From the NCBI GenBank assembly GCA_036003045.1, contig DASYSS010000037.1, positions 1-64,000 on the forward strand: a stretch of DNA of 64,000 nucleotides. The letters are read 5' to 3'. The notes beneath the pieces are model-generated. The model was not told the DNA's origin. It was given only the letters and a program-made list of their open reading frames with translations, and did not search any database. The stretch comes from Gemmatimonadaceae bacterium. GTDB lineage: Bacteria > Gemmatimonadota > Gemmatimonadetes > Gemmatimonadales > Gemmatimonadaceae. Below are positions 1 through 7,255 of this stretch, piece after piece. Position 1 is the first letter of the stretch. Each line of letters starts with the position of its first letter. The position numbers were made by a program, and so were the translations under genes.

Positions 1-279
1 GTGGACCCGTCGGAGTCGTTCGATCTGGTGATCTCCGACGTGAAGATGCCCGAGGTCTCCGGAATCGAGCTGCACGCGGCCTTGCAGAGCGTCCGGCCCG
101 ACTTGCTCGACCGGCTGGTCTTCTGCACCGGCGAGGCCGAATCTCCGGCTGTGGCGTCGTTCGTGGCGGAAACCGGATGCAAGGTTCTGCTCAAACCGTT
201 CGACCTGAAGACGCTGGCCGCGGTCTCCGACGACGTCGCCGCACAGTGCGGCCAAACCCCCGCGTTCGCCGCGGGGTGA
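1..279 (+). CDS. Receiver-domain protein, C-terminal fragment (5' end outside window)
   Basis: The reading frame is open from the first base, so this is the end of a longer protein. What is visible is the second half of a CheY-like receiver domain: the phospho-acceptor Asp in LVISDVKMPE (about residue 13), the conserved Thr in FCTGE and the invariant Lys in LLKPFD. The protein stops soon after the receiver fold with a short Ala/Gly tail. A C-terminal receiver is typical of hybrid histidine kinases, which relay phosphate internally, but a stand-alone response regulator cut at the window edge cannot be excluded. No output domain follows. Confidence 0.75.
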   Translation: MDPSESFDLVISDVKMPEVSGIELHAALQSVRPDLLDRLVFCTGEAESPAVASFVAETGCKVLLKPFDLKTLAAVSDDVAAQCGQTPAFAAG

Positions 280-306
280 CCGCGAGGAGTGGGGCGAGCC
301 GGGCGG

Positions 307-321
307 CCAATTGTATATTGG
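307..321 (+). promoter_or_regulatory. CCAAT-N5-ATTGG inverted repeat overlapping a TATATT box
   Basis: Five-base arms CCAAT (307-311) and ATTGG (317-321) flank TGTAT and contain a TATATT hexamer at 314-319, directly before the ATG of the HD-domain gene. This could be a -10 element with an overlapping operator for a leaderless transcript. It is a sequence observation only; no matching -35 hexamer is obvious. Confidence 0.3.
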
Positions 322-972
322 ATGATGCCTTCCCCGTCACCATCTTTGCCGACGCGAGCGGATGCGCTCGCGTTGATGCATGAGTTCACGGCCAGCGAGT
401 CGCTCAGAAAACACATGCTCGCCGTAGAAGCCGCGATGCGCGCATACGCGGAACACTTTGGGGAGGATCCCGAGCGCTGGGGACTTGCCGGGCTGATCCA
501 TGATTTCGACTATGAGCGATTTCCAAACGCCGCGCACTCGGCCACGGAGGAGCATCCGGCGGAAGGCGTACGCATGTTGCGCGACCGCGGTTGGCCAGAG
601 GACATCCTCGAAGCGATCATGGGCCACGCCACGTACTGCAACGTGCCGCGCGAGAGCCGAATGGCGCGCGCGCTGTTCGCCGTCGACGAGCTGTCGGGAC
701 TGATCACGGCGACGGCGCTGGTGAAGCCCACCAAGAGCGTGCACGACGTCGACGCGTCGTCGGTCCTCAAGAAGATGAAAAAGAAGGAGTTCGCCCGCGG
801 AGTGAATCGCGACGACGTGATCCTCGGAACACAGGAGCTCGGATTGGAGCTCGAGCCGCATGTCCAATTTGTGATCGACGCCATGCGGCGTTCCGCCGAC
901 GCGATCGGACTCGCCGGGACCCCCGGTACCGCCAGTACCGCGGCGCCCGCCGCCGAGGAACCGGCCCGCTGA
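322..972 (+). CDS. HD-domain phosphohydrolase-like protein
   Basis: The protein is about 216 residues and carries an HD (metal-dependent phosphohydrolase) domain: His31 in RKHML, the His60-Asp61 pair in LIHDFDYE, a further His in GHATYC and an Asp in FAVDELSG. Cytoplasmic HD proteins of this size usually hydrolyse nucleotides or other phosphoesters; the substrate cannot be read here. The C-terminal 25 residues are Ala/Pro/Thr-rich and probably disordered. The frame extends to a GTG at 289, but that start has no usable spacing from a ribosome site. The tandem ATGs at 322/325 also lack a Shine-Dalgarno sequence and sit 2 to 5 bases after a TATATT box, so a leaderless message is possible. Confidence 0.75.
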   Translation: MMPSPSPSLPTRADALALMHEFTASESLRKHMLAVEAAMRAYAEHFGEDPERWGLAGLIHDFDYERFPNAAHSATEEHPAEGVRMLRDRGWPEDILEAIMGHATYCNVPRESRMARALFAVDELSGLITATALVKPTKSVHDVDASSVLKKMKKKEFARGVNRDDVILGTQELGLELEPHVQFVIDAMRRSADAIGLAGTPGTASTAAPAAEEPAR

Positions 973-1017
973 CTGCCAACGTTTGCATCGGGCCGTCCGT
1001 TATTGAGGGTGTACGGC

Positions 1018-1572
1018 ATGTCGTCGTCTAGCGACGCCAAGTCGGATGAACGGGCGCTCGTAATTGCGGCACAGCGCGGGAGCAGCGAGGCGTTCGCGCA
1101 GCTCGTGCGGCTGCACCAGCGGCGGGCGTATGCGGTTTCTCGCGCGATCGTGCTCACGCACGAAGACGCGGAGGACGCGGTCCAAGAAGGGTTTCTTCAC
1201 GCCTTCAAGGCATTGGACCGGTTTCTTCCAGACCAGCCGTTCGGCGCGTGGCTGTACCGCATCATGGCCAATGCGTCGCTAGACCTGGTGCGGCGGCGGA
1301 AAGTCCGCGACGCGGACGAGCTGCCGGAAGGGGTTCCCATGCCGTTCCGGGACCCCGGCGAGTCGGACGAACTACGGCGCCGTTTGAACGAGGCGCTCAC
1401 GAAACTGACTGACCGACAACGGTCGGTGATCGTATTACATGATGTCGAAGGTTTCACGCACGGCGAGATTGGCGAGATGTTGGGTATACCAGAAGGCACC
1501 GCACGGTCTGACCTGCATCACGCACGCGCATCACTGCGCCGCATTCTCGGGGACGTTCGGAGCGATCTATGA
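1018..1572 (+). CDS. ECF-type RNA polymerase sigma factor
   Basis: This 184-residue protein has the two-domain ECF (sigma-70 group 4) layout. Region 2 runs over roughly residues 15-90, including DAVQEGFLHAFKALDRF and WLYRIMAN. Region 4 runs over about 125-180, with LTDRQRSVIVLHDVEGFTHGEIGEMLGIP as the helix-turn-helix that reads the -35 element. ATG 1018 is preferred over TTG 1003 and GTG 1009 because GAGGG lies 8 bases upstream of it. The stop overlaps the next gene by four bases (ATGA), the classic arrangement for a sigma factor and its anti-sigma partner. The adjoining envelope and efflux genes suggest the regulon concerns the cell envelope or a toxic compound. Confidence 0.92.
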   Translation: MSSSSDAKSDERALVIAAQRGSSEAFAQLVRLHQRRAYAVSRAIVLTHEDAEDAVQEGFLHAFKALDRFLPDQPFGAWLYRIMANASLDLVRRRKVRDADELPEGVPMPFRDPGESDELRRRLNEALTKLTDRQRSVIVLHDVEGFTHGEIGEMLGIPEGTARSDLHHARASLRRILGDVRSDL

Positions 1573-1928
1573 GTGACCTCAGGCTGTTTCCAGACGACGA
1601 TGACGTGACGCGCGGACTCCGCGCGATCTACGCCGCGCCGATGGGCGAGTCCTACTGGAACGAGCTGCAGGCGCGCGTGATGGCGCGCGTCGCCGACGTG
1701 GAGTTGGGATGGTGGACCGAGCTGGATCGCTGGGCGCGTCCCGCGCTCGCGGCGGCGGCGGTCCTGCTCCTGTCGGCCGGCGTCGCCATGTTCCGCGCCC
1801 ACCAATCTGAGGCGGACATCGCCTCCGACGTCATGCTGTCTTCACCCGCCGTGCCCGTATCGACCGCGATCCGGCCGGCATACCAGGACGACCAGGGGGC
1901 GCGGCTGCGCTTCCTGTTCGGCCGCTAG
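1569..1928 (+). CDS. Single-TM protein, probable anti-sigma factor
   Basis: No family was recognised from sequence alone. The 119-residue protein has a hydrophilic N-terminal part of about 55 residues, one transmembrane segment (about residues 56-75, Ala/Leu/Val-rich) and a short exterior tail. That layout matches small membrane anti-sigma factors such as CnrY-type proteins, whose cytoplasmic N-terminus binds the sigma factor. No zinc-binding HxxxCxxC motif is present. Its start overlaps the ECF sigma stop (ATGA at 1569-1572), implying translational coupling. The anti-sigma role is inferred from topology and position. Confidence 0.7.
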   Translation: MSDLRLFPDDDDVTRGLRAIYAAPMGESYWNELQARVMARVADVELGWWTELDRWARPALAAAAVLLLSAGVAMFRAHQSEADIASDVMLSSPAVPVSTAIRPAYQDDQGARLRFLFGR

Positions 1929-1941
1929 CTCGGAGATCACC

Positions 1942-2334
1942 ATGCAGCGCTCAAAGCAACAGGCGCTGATGTTCCTGCTCGGGGCCGTCCTCGTCGGCGG
2001 CGCGCTCGGCTTCTCGGCCGACCGCTACCTGGGCCACGAAAAGTTCGCCGCGTCGTACGGCCCGCGGGCCAAGTTCTACGACGCGATCGGACTCTCCGAG
2101 CAGCAGCGCACCACGCTCGACTCCCTCGCGTTCTCGCAGGACTGCGCGATTCGCGCGCTCCTCAAGCCGGAGAAGCCGCAGCTCGATTCGATCCGCGCCA
2201 CCTTCAAGGCGCAGGTCCGGCGTGTGTTCACGCCCGAGCAGCTGCAGAAGTACGACGAGCGAGACGCCGAATTCAAAGCCCGCCGCGACGCGGAGATCCA
2301 GAAGGAGCCCAAGAGAACATGTTCCGCAAATTGA
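1942..2334 (+). CDS. Spy/CnrX-like periplasmic sensor or chaperone, membrane anchored
   Basis: The 130-residue protein begins with an uncleaved-looking signal anchor (about residues 8-26), followed by a highly charged all-helical domain. Segments such as GLSEQQRTTLDSL and VFTPEQLQKYDERDAEF match the LTxxQ-like repeats of the Spy/CpxP/ZraP/CnrX superfamily, often annotated as heavy-metal resistance proteins. A single internal Cys and a near-terminal Cys are visible, with few His, so metal binding is uncertain. GGAG lies six bases before the ATG. It follows the putative anti-sigma factor by 13 bases and overlaps the TolC-like gene by 16. That position is where CnrX, the periplasmic sensor, would be expected. 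Confidence 0.7.
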   Translation: MQRSKQQALMFLLGAVLVGGALGFSADRYLGHEKFAASYGPRAKFYDAIGLSEQQRTTLDSLAFSQDCAIRALLKPEKPQLDSIRATFKAQVRRVFTPEQLQKYDERDAEFKARRDAEIQKEPKRTCSAN

Positions 2335-3626
2335 TGGTGCTGCTCGCCGCGCCTCTGGCGCTCGGCGCTCAGCAAGTGACCGATACCACGCTGCACCCGA
2401 TTTCGCTCGGGGAAGCGATTCGGCTGGCGGGTGAGAAGAACGTCTCGAACATCGTTGCGTCCAACAGCATTCGGTCGGCGAACAACACCGTTCGCTCCGC
2501 GCGCGCGCAGTTGATTCCGCAGGTGACCGCCAGCGCGGGGCAGAGCAAGAGTTATGGCGATCGCGTCGGTCAGAGCAACCAGATCGTCAGCTTCGTTCCC
2601 GCCTGGAGTTACAACACCGGTCTGCAGACGTCGGTGACGCTGTTCGACGGCGGCGCAATGTTCGCCAATATCAGGACGGCCAACGCGAACGTTGCGGCGG
2701 CCGAGGCGGGCGAGGTCAACACGGAATTCGCGGTCGCCCTTCAGGTGAAGCAGACGTACAACCTGATCCTCGCGGCCAAGGAGTCTGAAGGCGCCGCAGT
2801 GGCGCAACTTGATGCCGCCAAGGTTCAGCTTCAGACGTCGATCGCCAAAGTGAACGCGGGCGCGGCCAACGTCTCCGACTCGCTGCGCAGCGTCGTGCAG
2901 GTCGGAAACGCGCAACTGGCGCTCCTCCAGGCGCAGAACTCGTATCGCACGTCGAGCGCCGCGCTCACGCGGCTCGTCGGCACGACTTACTTCGTAACGG
3001 CGCAGCTGGCGGATACCGTCGAGCGCCCGCCGACGCCGATCGACAGCGCGCAGGTGCTGGCACTGGCGCTCGACGGGCCCGGGATTCGCCAGCAGCAGGC
3101 GACGGTGACGGCCACGTCCGCCGCGCTTCGCTCGGCCAAAGCCTCGTATCTGCCAACGGTCACCGCCGGATTCAACTTCGGCGGCAGCGGCACAAACGCG
3201 GTGTACGGGTTCAACAGCAATCCCTACCCCTACACGCGTACGATCAATGTGAGCCTCAACTATCCGCTCTTCAATCGCTTCACGAGAGAGAACAACATCG
3301 CCACGCAGCAGATCAACCTCGAGAACGCACAGGCGAGCTTGAGGGATCAACAGTTGGGCGCTCAGCAGAACATCATCACGGCGATCGCCACGATTCGGAA
3401 TGCCGAAGAGACGATGCGCGTCCAACAGATCAACGTCGAGGCGAGCCAGGAAGACCTGCGCGTGCAGCAGCAGCGCTACAACCTCGGCGCGTCGGTGCTT
3501 CTGGACGTGCTGAACTCGGAATCGGCGCTCGTCGCGGCGCGGCAGCAGCTCATTCAGGCGCGTCTCAACTACCGGAACGCGCGCGCGCAGATCGAGGCGT
3601 ACATCGGGAAGGATTTGCCGCAGTAA
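2319..3626 (+). CDS. TolC-family outer-membrane efflux channel
   Basis: A 435-residue protein with a cleavable signal peptide (about residues 1-17, ending ALGA) and two long coiled-coil OEP repeats. The repeats are rich in Gln, Asn and Ala (ANANVAAAEAG, QINLENAQASL, AARQQLIQARLNYRNARAQIEAYIG), as in TolC/CusC/OprM proteins. Trimeric members form the outer-membrane barrel and periplasmic tunnel of tripartite pumps. The start overlaps the upstream Spy-like gene by 16 bases and has GGAG upstream, so it belongs to the sigma-factor operon. A strong terminator follows. The pump partners are probably the adaptor and permease encoded next. Confidence 0.9.
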   Translation: MFRKLMVLLAAPLALGAQQVTDTTLHPISLGEAIRLAGEKNVSNIVASNSIRSANNTVRSARAQLIPQVTASAGQSKSYGDRVGQSNQIVSFVPAWSYNTGLQTSVTLFDGGAMFANIRTANANVAAAEAGEVNTEFAVALQVKQTYNLILAAKESEGAAVAQLDAAKVQLQTSIAKVNAGAANVSDSLRSVVQVGNAQLALLQAQNSYRTSSAALTRLVGTTYFVTAQLADTVERPPTPIDSAQVLALALDGPGIRQQQATVTATSAALRSAKASYLPTVTAGFNFGGSGTNAVYGFNSNPYPYTRTINVSLNYPLFNRFTRENNIATQQINLENAQASLRDQQLGAQQNIITAIATIRNAEETMRVQQINVEASQEDLRVQQQRYNLGASVLLDVLNSESALVAARQQLIQARLNYRNARAQIEAYIGKDLPQ

Positions 3627-3652
3627 GAAACGACCACAGCCGAACAGGCCAG

Positions 3653-3687
3653 AGGGGGCGGAAGCCGACGGCTGCCGCCCCCTTTTT
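3653..3687 (+). terminator. Rho-independent terminator after the TolC-like gene
   Basis: Arms AGGGGGCGG (3653-3661) and CCGCCCCCT (3675-3683) pair perfectly, with an inner AGCC/GGCT pair, followed by TTTTT. It separates the sigma-to-TolC block from the adaptor gene and may set different expression levels for channel and inner-membrane parts. Confidence 0.85.
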
Positions 3688-3791
3688 CATGGCCCGGCGA
3701 CTTCAGCGATCTCGCCTTACGGCGCGTACTTCCAATAGGCAGATTGAACAGCTCGCGGCCAGTCCACCCGGCCGATAGGAGACTATTTCCA

Positions 3792-5801
3792 GTGAAACGA
3801 ATTGTCGGAGCGGCGTTGCTCGCCGTCGCCGCGGCTTGTGCCCGAAAGACGCAAGCCCCGACGGTGCAGACCGCTGTAGCCACCCGCCGCGACATCATCG
3901 TCGACGCGCAGGCGAACGGCACCATGGAGCCGATCGCCATCGTCGACGTCAAGTCCAAAGCATCCGGCGTCATCGACAAGATGACCGTCGAGACCGGCAC
4001 CAACGTCAAGCCGGGCGATCTGATCGTTCAGATCAACACGCGCGACGTGCAGAACAAGTTCGACCAGGCCAAGGCGATGCTCGACGCCGCCAACGCCAAG
4101 CTCCAAGTGTCCGAAGCGGACAAGAAGCGCAACGAGGAGATGTTCAAGGCGCGCGTCATCACGCCGCAGGAGTTCGAGAAGGTCGCCGTCGATTACGAGA
4201 ACGCTAAATCGGGCGTCGTGAACGCGCAGGCGAACCTCGACCTCGCCAAACAGAGCCTCGAGGACGCCACGGTCAAGGCGCCAAGCGAAGGCACGATCAT
4301 CACGAAGAACGTGTCCGAGGGCACGGTCATCGCCGGCGCGACGAGCTCCGTGAGCGGCGGCACGACGATCGTGCAGATGGCCGACCTGAGCGTCGTCCGC
4401 ATCCGCGCGTTCTTCAACGAATCGGACATCGGCAACGTGCATCCGGGCGAACCGGCCAACGTCACGGTCGACGCCTATCCCGACCGCCGCTTCAGCGGCG
4501 TCGTGCAGAAGATCGAGCCGCAAGCCGTCGTGCAGCAGAACGTGACGATGTTCCCTGTGCTCGTGAACCTCGACAACAAAGAGCGCCTCCTCCGCCCCGG
4601 CATGAACGGGGAGGTGTCGGTACTCATCGACGAGGTAGACAACGTCATCGCGGTTCCGAACGACGCGATCAAGAATCCGCGTGAGGCGGTGGCGACCGGC
4701 GCCATGCTGGGCCTCTCGGCCGATTCGGTGACGGCGTCGCTCCGCGCGCAGGGCTTCACCGGCGGCGGCAACCGCGGCGGGTTCGGGGGCGGTCGTCGTG
4801 GAGGCAATGGCGGTGGTGGTGGCGCCAACCGCGGTGGCAACGGCGGCGCGCCCGGTGGCGCGACGAATGGTGCGGCGGCTACCCCCGGAGCGACCGCATC
4901 GACGGGCACCGCGTTCGGCGACGTGCAGTTCGCCAGCAACCCGGTCTCGCCCGCGCAGGGCGGCCAGGGCGGCTTCGGCATGCAGGTCTCCGACGCCGAC
5001 TGCAAGAAAGTCGACGACGTTCTCAAGGCGCACCCGAAAGAGAAGAAACAGCTCGACGATCTTCGCGTGAAGCTGCAGGCGCTTCGTCCCGCCGGAAACA
5101 ACGGGGGCCGTGGTGGCTTCAACGGCGGCACCCGTCAGCGCGGCGATTCCGCCGGCGGCTTCCGCCAGCGTGGTGATTCGACCGGACAGCGTCGCCGTGG
5201 TGGCAATGGCGGCGCCGGCGCCAATGGTGGCGGTGGCAACGGCGGTGGATTCAACGGCGGCGGTGGTGGTGGTGGTGGTGGTGGATTCCGCGGCAGCCCG
5301 GAGATGCAGGCCATCAACGAGCAGATGCGCACGATTTACACAACGCTCAACATCGACGCTCGCACAGCCGGAGCATGCGCTCGTCGCGCCGCGGGTGCGT
5401 CGGCTGGAACGCAGGCCAACGCCGGCGGCGGTCGCACGCAGGGTGGCGGGGGTGGTGGCGGTCAGGGTGCGCTCACGCCGTCGCCTGAGGGAGCGTCGCG
5501 TCCCGTGCGCCAGCGCACCGGTCTCGTGTTCGTCTCCGACAGCGCGAAGACGCATTTCGCTCCGCGCATCGTGCAGCTCGGACAGGGCAATCTCGACTAC
5601 ACCGAGGTCGTGAGCGGTCTCAAAGAGGGTGAACGCGTCGTGATGCTCGGTGCACTCGCGCTTCAGGCGCAGCGACAGGCGCAGCAGGACCGTCTCCGCC
5701 AGAACGCGAGTCCGCTTGGCGGACAGCAGGGACCTGGCCCCGGGCCGGGCGGCGGTGGTCCGCGCGGCGGCGGCGGTGGTGGTGGTGGGCGCGGAGGCTG
5801 A
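3792..5801 (+). CDS. Periplasmic efflux adaptor (HlyD/MacA-like) lipoprotein with large Gly-rich insertion
   Basis: GTG 3792 is chosen because AGGAGA sits nine bases upstream and the resulting N-terminus is a lipoprotein signal ending in AAAC (Cys16). Residues about 30-310 form a standard membrane-fusion adaptor: biotinyl-lipoyl half-motifs, an alpha-hairpin and a beta-barrel (RIRAFFNESDIGNVHPGEP). From about residue 321 to 570 the domain is interrupted by long Gly/Asn/Arg-rich stretches. Between them are two helical segments, each with one Cys (DADCKKVDDVL and TAGACARR). The membrane-proximal domain resumes at about 575-622 (VVSGLKEGERVVMLGA), and a Gly-rich tail closes the protein. At 669 residues it is far longer than the usual 350-400. 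GGAGG just before its stop serves the permease gene five bases downstream. Confidence 0.9.
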   Translation: MKRIVGAALLAVAAACARKTQAPTVQTAVATRRDIIVDAQANGTMEPIAIVDVKSKASGVIDKMTVETGTNVKPGDLIVQINTRDVQNKFDQAKAMLDAANAKLQVSEADKKRNEEMFKARVITPQEFEKVAVDYENAKSGVVNAQANLDLAKQSLEDATVKAPSEGTIITKNVSEGTVIAGATSSVSGGTTIVQMADLSVVRIRAFFNESDIGNVHPGEPANVTVDAYPDRRFSGVVQKIEPQAVVQQNVTMFPVLVNLDNKERLLRPGMNGEVSVLIDEVDNVIAVPNDAIKNPREAVATGAMLGLSADSVTASLRAQGFTGGGNRGGFGGGRRGGNGGGGGANRGGNGGAPGGATNGAAATPGATASTGTAFGDVQFASNPVSPAQGGQGGFGMQVSDADCKKVDDVLKAHPKEKKQLDDLRVKLQALRPAGNNGGRGGFNGGTRQRGDSAGGFRQRGDSTGQRRRGGNGGAGANGGGGNGGGFNGGGGGGGGGGFRGSPEMQAINEQMRTIYTTLNIDARTAGACARRAAGASAGTQANAGGGRTQGGGGGGGQGALTPSPEGASRPVRQRTGLVFVSDSAKTHFAPRIVQLGQGNLDYTEVVSGLKEGERVVMLGALALQAQRQAQQDRLRQNASPLGGQQGPGPGPGGGGPRGGGGGGGGRGG

Positions 5802-5805
5802 TTAG

Positions 5806-7026
5806 ATGCTGATCGGCGAAATCATCAGTGTCGCGCTCGGCGCGCTGCGAGCCAACAAACTGCGTTCGCTTCTCACGATGCTGGGCATCGTGATCGGTGT
5901 CGGCGCGGTCATCGCGGTGGTCGCGCTGGGCACGGGCGCCCAGCAGGCCGTGAAAGACCGCATCGCGGCGCTCGGCACCACCCTGTTGACCGTGAACCCC
6001 GGCCAGCAGCGCGGACAAGGGGTCGCGATCGGCGGCGCGCAACAGCGGCTCACCGTCGAAGACGCGAAGGCGGTGGACGAGCACGCGATGCATCTGCTTG
6101 GAGTGCAACCCGAGATGCGCTCGATGCAGCAGATCGTGTTCGGCAACAAGAACGCGAGCACGCAGATCATCGGGACGACGCCCAACTATCTCGAGGTCCG
6201 TAAGTACACGATGGCGGTTGGAAGAATGTTCACCGCGGCGGACGACGAAGGCCGTCAGCGAGTCGCGGTCGTCGGCAACACCGTGGTCAACAACCTCGGC
6301 CTGACGTCCCCCGAAGCGATCGTCGGCGAGACGGTGCGCATTCGCGGCACGCAGTTCACGGTCCTCGGCGTGATGGCGCCGAAGGGACAGGCGAACGCGT
6401 TCCAGGATCCGGATGACGAAATTCTCGTTCCGATTCAGACGGCACGCTTCCGCGTGAACGGCTCCGACCGGCTCGCGTCGATCAGCGCTCTCGCCGAGTC
6501 GGAGGACGAGATTCCGGACGCGATGGCCGAGATCCAGCGCGTGCTGCGTCGCCAACACAAGATCCGTCAGGGTCTGCCCGACGATTTCCAGATCCGCAAC
6601 CAGGCCGACATCCTGCAGACGACGCAGGAGACGACGCAGGTGATGACGTATCTGCTCTCGGGCATCGCGGCGGTGTCGCTGCTCGTCGGCGGCATCGGCA
6701 TCATGAACATCATGCTCGTGTCGGTCACGGAGCGCACGCGCGAGATCGGCATCCGCAAAGCGCTCGGCGCGACGCGTGCGAACATTCTTCTTCAGTTCCT
6801 CATTGAAGCCGTCGTGCTCTGCTTGCTCGGCGGCATGATGGGGATCGCGCTCGGAGCCGGCGGCGCGACGGTCATGAGTCGTACCGCCGGGTGGTCTACG
6901 CAGGTATCGCCGGCGGCGATCGTCATGGCATTCGCCTTCTCGGCGTTCGTCGGTCTATCGTTCGGGGTGTGGCCCGCGCGCCGCGCGGCGGTGCTCGACC
7001 CGATCGTCGCGCTGCGTTACGAGTAG
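5806..7026 (+). CDS. MacB/FtsX-type ABC transporter permease
   Basis: A 406-residue permease with the MacB topology: one TM helix near the N-terminus (about 18-42), a large periplasmic domain (about 45-275), then three TM helices with the FtsX signature around VSVTERTREIGIRKALGA. There is no nucleotide-binding domain in the protein or nearby, so the ATPase must be encoded elsewhere or shared. GGAGG at 5793-5797 is eight bases before the ATG. Together with the adaptor and TolC-like channel it would form a tripartite mechanotransmission pump exporting peptides, lipids, macrolides or similar amphiphiles. The substrate is unknown. Confidence 0.9.
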   Translation: MLIGEIISVALGALRANKLRSLLTMLGIVIGVGAVIAVVALGTGAQQAVKDRIAALGTTLLTVNPGQQRGQGVAIGGAQQRLTVEDAKAVDEHAMHLLGVQPEMRSMQQIVFGNKNASTQIIGTTPNYLEVRKYTMAVGRMFTAADDEGRQRVAVVGNTVVNNLGLTSPEAIVGETVRIRGTQFTVLGVMAPKGQANAFQDPDDEILVPIQTARFRVNGSDRLASISALAESEDEIPDAMAEIQRVLRRQHKIRQGLPDDFQIRNQADILQTTQETTQVMTYLLSGIAAVSLLVGGIGIMNIMLVSVTERTREIGIRKALGATRANILLQFLIEAVVLCLLGGMMGIALGAGGATVMSRTAGWSTQVSPAAIVMAFAFSAFVGLSFGVWPARRAAVLDPIVALRYE

Positions 7027-7058
7027 CGACCCAGTTCACCGCGACTTCCGAACTCGAG

Positions 7059-7089
7059 ACGCGCCCGGATTCCGCTCCGGGCGCGTTTT
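7059..7089 (+). terminator. Rho-independent terminator after the permease gene
   Basis: An 11-bp perfect stem (ACGCGCCCGGA, 7059-7069, with TCCGGGCGCGT, 7076-7086) and a six-base loop are followed by TTTT. It ends the adaptor-permease transcript before padR. Confidence 0.85.
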
Positions 7090-7192
7090 GGGTGGGCGAC
7101 TAGGCAGGCGGCCGGCACCGCGGCCCCCCCCGGTCCCGCAGCCCGCGACCTAGCGGCCGCCAGCCCAGGAGCCCAGGAGCCCAGGCCTTGAC

Positions 7193-7238
7193 GCGATATA
7201 TCTCCCGTTATATCGTATCGATCATCTCGATATATCGC
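7193..7238 (+). promoter_or_regulatory. Probable PadR autoregulatory operator (repeated TATATCG elements)
   Basis: Three AT-rich elements in otherwise GC-rich DNA: GCGATATATC (7193-7202), TTATATCG (7208-7215) and TCGATATATCGC (7227-7238, near-palindromic). They end four bases before the AAGGAG ribosome site of the padR gene. PadR-family repressors bind AT-rich inverted repeats in their own promoters, so autoregulation is the natural reading. The direct evidence is the repeat structure and its location. Confidence 0.6.
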
Positions 7239-7255
7239 TCTAAGGAGAGTTTTGT

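Noticed and set aside
3783-5555. 590-codon minus-strand frame opposite the efflux adaptor
   Set aside because: Low-complexity Ala/Arg/Val shadow of the adaptor, including its Gly-rich insertion.
7163-7186. Short tandem repeat of CCCAGGAG units
   Set aside because: Only about three copies in a short gap; no array structure, so not a CRISPR or minisatellite.
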